Notes under the pieces: generated by a model
Databases searched by the model: none
Seen by the model: only the letters and a program-made list of their open reading frames with translations
Told to the model about the DNA's origin: nothing
IMG/VR virus record: IMGVR_UViG_3300038682_000198
Span: 1-44,976 of that record
DNA: 44,976 nt
DNA from: a virus
Strand: one strand, 5' to 3'
Made by a program: the position numbers and the translations under genes
Shown: in pieces, positions 24,826 to 30,772 of the stretch
How positions within the stretch are numbered: the first letter of the stretch is position 1
Layout: every line of letters begins with the position of its first letter

Positions 24826-25122
24826 ATGCCCACCGACACACACAAACCCCCAGAAAAGCTGACCACCGCCGAGCAATTTGAGTTAGCCAACCTTCTTATC
24901 CGGCTCAAAGCCCCCTTCGGGTTAATGGGGGAGTACACGAATAGAACAGGCGATACGCTTTCGGTGCGTCTCTCCCCCATCGGCCTATGGTATGGCGTGT
25001 CTGACGGGTACGTTGGAAGCTGCCTATATCTTCGCGCTATCGACTTGGACACGGGGCAGATGCACAATTACAATGCTACAGGGTTCGACATGAAAACTTT
25101 AACGAGTTTTCCGACAAAATAA
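24826..25122 (+). CDS. Small hypothetical protein
   Basis: 98 residues from ATG 24826, which has 'gcgaggt' upstream; a longer in-frame start at 24634 would run through the terminator hairpin and is rejected. The protein has a helical start ('TTAEQFELANLLIRLKAPFGLMGEYTNRTGDTLSVRL') and an aromatic-rich end. No family recognised. It is the first gene after the late-region terminator and is followed by the strong promoter at 25156. It may be an early-expressed small protein, as usual for such positions, but nothing in the sequence gives its role. Confidence 0.55.
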   Translation: MPTDTHKPPEKLTTAEQFELANLLIRLKAPFGLMGEYTNRTGDTLSVRLSPIGLWYGVSDGYVGSCLYLRAIDLDTGQMHNYNATGFDMKTLTSFPTK

Positions 25123-25155
25123 TGGACAGTAAATGTAAAAAGACGTTGACCCTAG

Positions 25156-25184
25156 TTGACAGGCTCTTTTCTTTACTGTATCAA
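25156..25184 (+). promoter_or_regulatory. Sigma70-type promoter
   Basis: TTGACA (25156-25161) and TATCAA (25179-25184) are separated by 17 bases. A second TTGACC lies at 25146. It is the best promoter match I found in the window; transcription would begin near 25191 and enter the hairpin locus and then the AAA+ ATPase operon. Confidence 0.65.
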
Positions 25185-25190
25185 GTACGA

Positions 25191-25260
25191 GGTGTGTGAT
25201 GCCGGGAAACCGGGTTACCAGAGCGCGGGGCTGCTGTAATGGTAGTCTCGCGCTTTTCTA
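25191..25260 (+). ncRNA. Promoter-linked hairpin RNA (sRNA or attenuator leader)
   Basis: Just downstream of the promoter, ccgg-gaaa-ccgg (25202-25213) forms a GNRA-capped stem. It is followed by a 14-bp stem (25222-25235 with 25241-25254, four G-U pairs, 5-base loop) and then tttt-c-ta-ttt. This is a short transcript with terminator-like end. It could be a free small RNA of about 65-70 bases or an attenuator ahead of the operon starting at 25324. It has no open frame of note and does not fold as a tRNA. Confidence 0.5.
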
Positions 25261-25283
25261 TTTCGCGGCTATGTTCCGCGTGC

Positions 25284-25297
25284 TACAATCGATTGCA
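25284..25297. repeat. Dispersed palindrome, copy 9
   Basis: TACAATCGATTGCA, intergenic, 26 bases before the AAA+ ATPase start codon and downstream of the promoter-hairpin locus. Confidence 0.9.
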
Positions 25298-25323
25298 AGC
25301 CATGGAAACGGGGTATCCATAAT

Positions 25324-27024
25324 ATGTCTAATACCGAACTAACGTCGAGCGACAAGCTCGCCCGCGAACTGACTATCGCCGTTAACGCATCGATTGGGGT
25401 TATCTGCATTCGATGCCCCGAAAGCGAGGTTTACCGCGTCGTCGATGAGGTTTATAGCCTAGCCTCTTCTGAGGATCGGCAGTTTCGATTGCACACCTTG
25501 GAAAACGGCTGGTCGTCTTTCAACAAACTCGACTTGACGGATGAGCGGGCCGAAGCCTTCAATCCTCTTGATCCACTGAATTCCGACCGACAAAAAATCC
25601 CGGTCACCGAAGCCTTCAAGGCGATGTGGGCGGACGAGAAAAGCGACACGTTCTTTTGCATGATCGATTTGCATATGCTCTTCGATGAAGCGTCTACGCA
25701 ATGGTGCATTCGTAAGCACGTACAATTCTCGCTGAAATACGATCCGCGACTGTTTATCGTCGTGCCGCAGCATCAGGCAATCCCTGAAAGCATTGCGCCG
25801 CTCGTTCACGTCATCGACTATGACTTCCCAACGCGTTCCGAACTTGCGGAAACGCTGGATGACATTATCAACGGCATGGACTCCAACAATGAAAGCGGAG
25901 CCTCTATCGAAGCCGACTTCGATAAAGAGAACCGGGACATTATCGTGTCCAACGCGCAGGGCATGACGATCACCGCATTCGAGACGGCTATCTCCCTCTC
26001 TATGACGGACTATGTCGAAACGAACGGCAGTATCGACGGTTTCGGGCCTGAGCACATGCTAAAGCTTATTTCCAGCTACAAGATGCAGCTATTGCGTAAG
26101 ACGCAGGTTCTCGAACTGCAAAAGCCCGTACCGATAGAACAGGTCGGTGGGCTTGAGAACTTCAAGGAGTGGCTTACGCAGCGGGCGGATACGTTCTCTG
26201 ACCACGCAAAGGAAATGGGGATTACCCCATCCAAGGGGGCGCTCGTCATCGGCCCGCCCGGTACGGGTAAGTCCATGCTCGCGAAAGCCGCAGGGTCCAT
26301 TCTTAATATGACCGTTGTACGGTTCGACGTTGGCCGCGTTTTCGGCGCGTTTATCGGGCAGTCGGAGCAAGCGATGCGCAGCGCGCTATCCATGCTTGAC
26401 GCGATTGCGCCGTGCGTCCTTATGCTGGATGAAATCGATAAGGGCTTTGCCGGGGCGATTGGCGGCGGGGGCGATAGCGGAACGACGCAACGCGTGTTTG
26501 GTACGTTCCTTACGTGGATGCAGGAGCGGGACCAAGAGAACCGCCCGATCTTCCTTCTTATGACGGCAAACCGCGTACACGGGCTACCGCCAGAGCTACT
26601 ACGCAAGGGGCGGGTCGATGAAATCTTTGCCGTGGGGCTGTCTAACCGCGAAGAGGTAAAATCGATCCTGAATATCCATGCCAAAATCCGTGGACACAAA
26701 ATCTCGGATAAGGATATGACGTCCCTGCTAAACATCACCAACGGCCTTGTCGGCGCGGAACTCGAAGCGCTCGTTGAAGATGCACTCGTATTCGCCTTGA
26801 ACGACGGACGGGATACATTCATCTACGAGGACTTTGAACAGGCCAAGGCTAACCTTCGGCCAATGTCGGTTACCCGCAAATCTGAGTTTGATGAAATGCA
26901 ACGGTGGGCCGAACAGAATGCCCGCCCAGCCTCGCGCGCTACGCCTAAGCCTGAACGCCCCGCAACTCTAAAAGCGGGTGCGCGCCGTATTCGTCCGGTC
27001 AAAGTACGTAAACCCAAAGAATAA
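25324..27024 (+). CDS. Ycf46-type AAA+ ATPase
   Basis: 566 residues. The N-terminal half (about 10-230) follows the Ycf46 pattern: an opening alpha/beta part, then 'TFFCMIDLHMLFDE', 'DPRLFIVVPQHQAIPESIAPLVHVIDYDFPTRSEL'. The AAA+ core has Walker A G310-P-P-G-T-G-K-S317, Walker B 'LMLDEID' (D369, E370), sensor 1 'LLMTANR' and the Arg-finger element 'LLRKGRVDE'. A basic tail follows. Ycf46 proteins are FtsH-like single-AAA ATPases known from chloroplasts, cyanobacteria and phages, without a settled molecular role. Two genes downstream lie DUF1257 and DUF2997 genes, the usual companions. It probably works as a hexameric remodelling ATPase with those small partners. Confidence 0.85.
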   Translation: MSNTELTSSDKLARELTIAVNASIGVICIRCPESEVYRVVDEVYSLASSEDRQFRLHTLENGWSSFNKLDLTDERAEAFNPLDPLNSDRQKIPVTEAFKAMWADEKSDTFFCMIDLHMLFDEASTQWCIRKHVQFSLKYDPRLFIVVPQHQAIPESIAPLVHVIDYDFPTRSELAETLDDIINGMDSNNESGASIEADFDKENRDIIVSNAQGMTITAFETAISLSMTDYVETNGSIDGFGPEHMLKLISSYKMQLLRKTQVLELQKPVPIEQVGGLENFKEWLTQRADTFSDHAKEMGITPSKGALVIGPPGTGKSMLAKAAGSILNMTVVRFDVGRVFGAFIGQSEQAMRSALSMLDAIAPCVLMLDEIDKGFAGAIGGGGDSGTTQRVFGTFLTWMQERDQENRPIFLLMTANRVHGLPPELLRKGRVDEIFAVGLSNREEVKSILNIHAKIRGHKISDKDMTSLLNITNGLVGAELEALVEDALVFALNDGRDTFIYEDFEQAKANLRPMSVTRKSEFDEMQRWAEQNARPASRATPKPERPATLKAGARRIRPVKVRKPKE

Positions 27025-27035
27025 GAGGTCGGAAC

Positions 27036-27722
27036 ATGTTTGTCGAAATAACAACGGGCAAGGATTCTTTTAGGAGAACACCTGACGGGATACACCCGGC
27101 CCGCAACGCTCGTATCCTGTCCTTTGTGCGCGTCGATAAGAAGGTCATTCCTTTGTTTGTTGCGTACAAGGACAAGCTCAAGGGGTTTAAGGAAACCAAA
27201 ATCGTTGAAAGCATCCCGGCAACTACCATGTTCTCGGAATTTACGCCGGGTACGTGGTTCCGCAACCGTTGTGAGGTATTGTCGGGAACTGAAATCCTGA
27301 TCGACTATAACCGCAGGGATAGCAACCGCACCTTTGGCACGCGTAGTTCTCACCTGCTACTTGTAGTGGACCCCGAAGCGCCGCTTTACAGTATCCGCCT
27401 GCCTCTCCCGACGCATCCTTATTCCAGCGTGCCTAACGTCTTCTTTGAGGGCCGCTTTCGGGTTATCGATCAAACGGCGACAGACACACTGAGCGACGTC
27501 GCTAATGATGTATGGCTTAAATATCTTGGCGTCGATACTTCCGACGAGGATGGGCTATGGGTTGGCGACGTTCTCGACCCTTCCGAAGACGATCCTGCGT
27601 TCATCTTCAACATACTGGAAAAAGCCTCACGCAGCGGCAACTCGAAAGCGGCGGTTGTCATGGACAATCGGACGGGTAAAAGCCGGGTCAAAATCCGTAG
27701 GACACGTAAAGTAAGGATATGA
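27036..27722 (+). CDS. Hypothetical protein of the Ycf46 operon
   Basis: 228 residues, 11 bases after the ATPase stop with a ribosome binding site 'agaggtcgga'. The first 170 residues are mixed alpha/beta without a recognised motif ('GKDSFRRTPDGIHPARN', 'IVESIPATTMFSEF', 'LLLVVDPEAPLYSIRLPLP'). An acidic stretch (about 170-195) precedes a basic C-terminus ending with many Arg/Lys. Both this protein and the ATPase end in a basic tail, which could bind nucleic acid. Position suggests a function in the same module as the ATPase and DUF1257/DUF2997 proteins. Function unknown. Confidence 0.65.
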   Translation: MFVEITTGKDSFRRTPDGIHPARNARILSFVRVDKKVIPLFVAYKDKLKGFKETKIVESIPATTMFSEFTPGTWFRNRCEVLSGTEILIDYNRRDSNRTFGTRSSHLLLVVDPEAPLYSIRLPLPTHPYSSVPNVFFEGRFRVIDQTATDTLSDVANDVWLKYLGVDTSDEDGLWVGDVLDPSEDDPAFIFNILEKASRSGNSKAAVVMDNRTGKSRVKIRRTRKVRI

Positions 27723-27727
27723 AAATC

Positions 27728-27753
27728 AGCTTGCCCCTCAAAGGGGGCGGGCT
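27728..27753 (+). other. Hairpin before the DUF1257 gene
   Basis: agcttgcccc and ggggcgggct pair over 10 bp with two G-U around a 6-base loop. There is no T-run; it leads directly into palindrome copy 10. Confidence 0.45.
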
Positions 27754-27767
27754 TACAATCGATTACA
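27754..27767. repeat. Dispersed palindrome, copy 10
   Basis: TACAATCGATTACA, with the TACA form in both arms (on the minus strand TGTAATCGATTGTA), 25 bases before the DUF1257 gene. Confidence 0.85.
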
Positions 27768-27792
27768 CAGCTAACCAATGGAGCATAAAACC

Positions 27793-28194
27793 ATGTCTCA
27801 CAATATCACGATGAAAGGGGTTAGGTTTACCGACCTTGACCTTCTCGGGAACATTGTCGCTAATCTTTCGCAAGGTGCGGCAAACCTCGTTCGCGACCAG
27901 AAAACCTTTCGCACCTATGCCGGGCAGTCCACTACCTGCGACCACTGCATCAAGATGCCGGGGAAGCACGATATTGGCCTCGTCGCGGACAAGGAAGGCG
28001 GCTACACGCTGAAATTCGATCCGTACAACATGTCACCCATCTTCTCGGCGGGTCATGAGCGTATCGGCAAACTCGTGCAGGAATATGCATTGCAGAATGC
28101 CGAAATCGCCGCTGCCCAAAACGGGTGGCAGACGGAACGGAAACAGGGGGCCAACAACTCGGTCGTCCTCGAAGTCGTCAGGAGCGTAGCATAA
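27793..28194 (+). CDS. DUF1257 (Ycf35-like) protein
   Basis: 133 residues from ATG 27793, which has 'ggagc' 8 bases upstream; ATG 27778 also is in frame but overlaps that site. The start M-S-H and the central 'HDIGLVADKEGGYTLKFDPYNM' followed by 'ERIGKLVQEYALQNAEIAAAQNGW' match DUF1257, known as Ycf35 in plastid genomes. An extra CxxC (C-D-H-C, about residues 50-53) precedes this core. The family's biochemical role is unknown; it is repeatedly encoded with Ycf46 ATPases and DUF2997. The TAATG overlap couples it to the DUF2997 gene. Confidence 0.78.
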   Translation: MSHNITMKGVRFTDLDLLGNIVANLSQGAANLVRDQKTFRTYAGQSTTCDHCIKMPGKHDIGLVADKEGGYTLKFDPYNMSPIFSAGHERIGKLVQEYALQNAEIAAAQNGWQTERKQGANNSVVLEVVRSVA

Positions 28195-28388
28195 TGGCTG
28201 AGCAAAAAATCACGATCACCGTCTCGCCTGACGGCCAATCGAAAATCGAAGCAGAGGGTTTCACGGGCCAAAGCTGCATGGATGCCACCGCGATCTTTGA
28301 AGCGGGGTTCTCCAAGACAGCGAAAGCCCGTGAAATGGTCGAAGTCGGCAACGGTAGGAAACCCGACGACGGCGAGCGGGTACGTTAA
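28194..28388 (+). CDS. DUF2997 family protein
   Basis: 64 residues, start in a TAATG overlap with the DUF1257 stop. The sequence 'KITITVSPDGQSKIEAEGF' plus 'GQSCMDATAIFEAGF' is the DUF2997 signature (a short beta-hairpin part, then 'Gf.G.sC...t..le'). The family function is unknown. The tight coupling to DUF1257 and the nearby Ycf46-type ATPase show that this phage carries the complete trio, so the two small proteins probably act as a complex with the ATPase. Confidence 0.78.
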   Translation: MAEQKITITVSPDGQSKIEAEGFTGQSCMDATAIFEAGFSKTAKAREMVEVGNGRKPDDGERVR

Positions 28389-28397
28389 AACCCGGTA

Positions 28398-28430
28398 GCG
28401 CATACCCTGATTGCATGTTAGGGTATGCGC
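28398..28430 (+). other. Strong intergenic hairpin
   Basis: gcgcataccct (28398-28408) and agggtatgcgc (28420-28430) pair perfectly over 11 bp with an 11-base loop. No T-run follows. It could be an RNase III processing site, a transcript-end stabiliser or a protein-binding inverted repeat between the DUF2997 gene and the next. Confidence 0.65.
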
Positions 28431-28456
28431 CTCGAAACCTTCATGAGGAAATCACT

Positions 28457-29056
28457 ATGAGACGTCCTACCATTCAAGAAATCGCTGCGGCGGATCGCTT
28501 GATCGTAAACCACGGAAAAACGCTCGGTAACTCCGCAAGCGCGCAAAACCGCCAAGCCCTTGCCTTCGGTATCTTTGCCGCCCTTACGGGTAACTACGGG
28601 GCCTGCCCTGCCCCCCTGCGCGCTATTGCCGACCTGCCCGACAGCCCCGACGACGACTCGACCCCGATTGAGCCCGAAAAATCACTGGTCGGCACCGTCG
28701 AAGCGCTTGAGGCCGAAATCGAAGAACTCAATAAAGCCGCCTCAAAAGCCGATGAGCTTATTGCCACACTTACTTCTGAGCTTGGGCAAGCGAAGGAAGA
28801 CTTGGCTAATCAGGCAATGGCTGAATCCGACGACGAGGAACGGCAATCGGTCTACATGTATTCCGAACTGAAAGACAAATCAGTGGAAGAACTGCGGTCG
28901 ATGTTCTACTCGATCCCAGAGAATGCAACACCGGACGAGGCGGCGAAAATCCTTGAAGCGGCGGGTGACGGCGTCCACGAATGGTCTGACAGCTTCGAGA
29001 TTGAGCTAAAGCAGGCCACGAAAGCGGACATGCTTGACGTCCTGCTCTCGATGTGA
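28457..29056 (+). CDS. Hypothetical coiled-coil protein
   Basis: 199 residues from ATG 28457, with 'gagga' 8 bases upstream. The N-terminal 60 residues are helical with an Ala-rich core; about 75-125 form a clear coiled coil ('VEALEAEIEELNKAASKADELIATLTSELGQ'); the C-terminal 70 residues are acidic and helical. No family recognised. The codon use is C-ending, similar to highly expressed genes. It may be a structural or adaptor protein of the preceding module; there is no direct evidence for that. Confidence 0.6.
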   Translation: MRRPTIQEIAAADRLIVNHGKTLGNSASAQNRQALAFGIFAALTGNYGACPAPLRAIADLPDSPDDDSTPIEPEKSLVGTVEALEAEIEELNKAASKADELIATLTSELGQAKEDLANQAMAESDDEERQSVYMYSELKDKSVEELRSMFYSIPENATPDEAAKILEAAGDGVHEWSDSFEIELKQATKADMLDVLLSM

Positions 29057-29092
29057 AATAAGGTTCGGGCGGCTTCGGTCGCCCCTTCCACT

Positions 29093-29222
29093 ATTGCCCC
29101 TTAGTGGGCTGGTACTTAACAGTTTATCAAATGCGGATGCTTATACCCATGGGCGTTTGTCGAAATGGTTTACTGCCCACAGTCTCGACAGCTTCGGTTG
29201 TACCAGTCCTCTTAGGGGCAAT
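29093..29222 (+). ncRNA. Possible pseudoknotted RNA
   Basis: attgcccct (29093-29101) pairs with aggggcaat (29214-29222), 9 bp. Inside, gtgggc (29104-29109) pairs with gcccac (29175-29180), 6 bp. ctggtac (29109-29115) pairs with gtaccag (29200-29206), 7 bp. The last two cross each other, so they form a pseudoknot or two alternative states. Arms were found by eye; no folding energy was computed. Confidence 0.4.
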
Positions 29223-29334
29223 AAGAATCCCTACGGCGTGGCCCCGCCCGGTCGTCGTAGGGTAAGCGCGCGAAGAACCAACGAAAGCCATTGCTGGGGC
29301 TGTCCACATCGTTGTCGATCTTCGCGCGCTGCAT

Positions 29335-29348
29335 TACAATCGATTGCA
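29335..29348. repeat. Dispersed palindrome, copy 11
   Basis: TACAATCGATTGCA, intergenic, 24 bases before the gene at 29373. Confidence 0.9.
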
Positions 29349-29372
29349 AGCAATCAACGAAGGGTCTAAATC

Positions 29373-29732
29373 ATGGGTAATCAAAAACACATCGTTATCG
29401 TAACGCCGACAGGCGACACGCAGTTTACGCGCAACCCCGACCTCGAAACTATCTTCGGTGGCCGGGGGCGGATGCATCGCGTTAGCGATATTCAAAAGGT
29501 TCCAGACGAACCTCTTTACGTTATTTTCTGGCTGGACGGGCCGTTTGCGCAGCAGTATCACCGCCCCGATATGGCGGTCACCTACGACGTCCCGCGTGGT
29601 AGCGGACAGGTACAACGCAACTCGGTACTAAAGGAAGACGACGTACTGGTCTTCCCGTCCTACGAGGCGGCGGTTGCGCATGAGATAGAAATGCTCAACG
29701 CAATCCGCGTTGCAGGGTATCTATTCGATTAA
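29373..29732 (+). CDS. Small hypothetical protein
   Basis: 119 residues, first gene after the structured stretch, with 'gaaggg' upstream of the ATG. Sequence is mixed alpha/beta: 'KHIVIVTPTGDTQFT' at the start, 'PLYVIFWLDGPFAQQYH' in the middle and a helix 'EAAVAHEIEMLNAIRVAGYL' at the end. No recognised family. It could be an early-expressed host-takeover protein by position, which is a guess. The palindrome lies 24 bases upstream, as for several other genes here. Confidence 0.6.
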   Translation: MGNQKHIVIVTPTGDTQFTRNPDLETIFGGRGRMHRVSDIQKVPDEPLYVIFWLDGPFAQQYHRPDMAVTYDVPRGSGQVQRNSVLKEDDVLVFPSYEAAVAHEIEMLNAIRVAGYLFD

Positions 29733-29769
29733 GGCGGACGCGCTTACACAATCTGGAAACGGACACCCC

Positions 29770-30651
29770 ATGGAACTACGGAATATACAAATTATCAGAG
29801 AAAGAGTCACAGAGCAGGACTTCTTCTCGACAGGAAGCACCCGACCATCCGCTGTTGAAATCAGGACAGAATATATTCTTGAGGTAGGTCTTTGGTCAGA
29901 TATACGAAATGAAACGATTGTACACCGCTGGCAAATGGGGAATATACCAGACGAAAGCAGCGCGACATTTTCCGTTATAATGAAAGAGATACTACAGGAT
30001 GGGCATATACGCTGTAGCAACAATTTAAGGGCGCATCCGATATATGTTGGCTATGCTGACGGGCATTATATGATAGCACAGTTTAATCCCGAAAGTGGCG
30101 TACCAATCGGTACCCTTCTTATTGACGGTACTATTCTGTTCACAAGAAGCGCCGACGCTGAACTTTCCACCCCTGTACCCCCTAAGCTTCCGCGAGGATT
30201 TGGAACTCTTGCGGAAGGGGCGGTGCGCTCTTCCAACCGATTAGCAGCTTCACTACAGAAATTGAGTGAAACCGCGCGGGTATATGGTAAGGAGCTTGCA
30301 TACGAGATTAACTACTCAGAGCAACAACCCGGCTGGTGGCTTGAAATTGCGGAGCCGATCAGGAAAGCTATATCGGAGGAAGCAAAAAATTCCATTAGGG
30401 GTGACAGCTACGAAGAGGATAGTGTTGACTCCGTTATTATCAACGTTGAGGATTACGAGTGCCGCGACGTTACTGTCTACTACCTATCCCGCATGGAGAT
30501 AAATAAAGACATACATAGAAATACCAACATAATTTGCATTACAATCGATTACTGCATTCCACAGAACAGGGCGGAAATACTAACAGCCTTCCGTAGGACC
30601 AGAGCTAAGGTTGGGGGTCGTCTTATTAGGCTCAAGCCCTCGAAAAAATAG
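29770..30651 (+). CDS. Hypothetical protein, AT-rich gene
   Basis: 293 residues from ATG 29770; an in-frame TTG at 29710 inside the previous gene is less likely. The gene is noticeably richer in A/T codons (AUA, AGA, GAA, AAU) than its neighbours, suggesting more recent acquisition or weak selection. The N-terminal part is beta-rich, the middle (about 135-200) mixed with a helical stretch, the C-terminal 90 residues contain 'DSVIINVEDYECRDVTVYYLSR' and end very basic. No family recognised. A palindrome copy lies within its 3' part. Confidence 0.55.
   Translation: MELRNIQIIRERVTEQDFFSTGSTRPSAVEIRTEYILEVGLWSDIRNETIVHRWQMGNIPDESSATFSVIMKEILQDGHIRCSNNLRAHPIYVGYADGHYMIAQFNPESGVPIGTLLIDGTILFTRSADAELSTPVPPKLPRGFGTLAEGAVRSSNRLAASLQKLSETARVYGKELAYEINYSEQQPGWWLEIAEPIRKAISEEAKNSIRGDSYEEDSVDSVIINVEDYECRDVTVYYLSRMEINKDIHRNTNIICITIDYCIPQNRAEILTAFRRTRAKVGGRLIRLKPSKK
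30540..30553. repeat. Dispersed palindrome, copy 12 (in gene)
   Basis: TACAATCGATTACT in codon phase 2 (I-T-I-D-Y-C); last base deviates. Encoded residues differ from those of other copies, so DNA, not protein, is conserved. Confidence 0.75.
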
Positions 30652-30697
30652 GACTTGCTCTCCTGTGGTAATTATGCCACAACAGTATCCCTAAATA

Positions 30698-30745
30698 GAA
30701 AGCCCCCGAACGCGGACGTGGTGGTCCATTGCGCCGAGGGCTTTC
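30698..30745 (+). other. Intergenic hairpin
   Basis: gaaagccc (30698-30705) and gggctttc (30738-30745) pair perfectly over 8 bp around a long G/C-rich loop that can pair further. No T-run follows on the + strand. It lies in the 121-base gap between 30651 and 30773. Confidence 0.55.
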
Positions 30746-30772
30746 AGTTACAACAAGATTGGCTAAATATAA

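Larger units (their letters stand above)
29057..29372 (+). other. 316-base structured gene-free stretch
   Basis: No coding frame with a credible start and composition is present. It opens with a ggcg-type hairpin (about 29068-29086, gggcg...cgccc around a UUCG-like loop, no T-run). It then has the nested/crossing arms described at 29093-29222. A perfect 11-bp inverted repeat follows, agcgcgcgaag (29264-29274) with cttcgcgcgct (29321-29331), and it ends with palindrome copy 11. A non-coding RNA or long leader is the simplest reading. Confidence 0.5.

Noticed and set aside
25220-25300. tRNA gene
   Set aside because: A D-arm-like string and a 5-bp/7-base stem-loop (cgcgg/ccgcg) are present, but there is no T-arm consensus and no closing acceptor stem.
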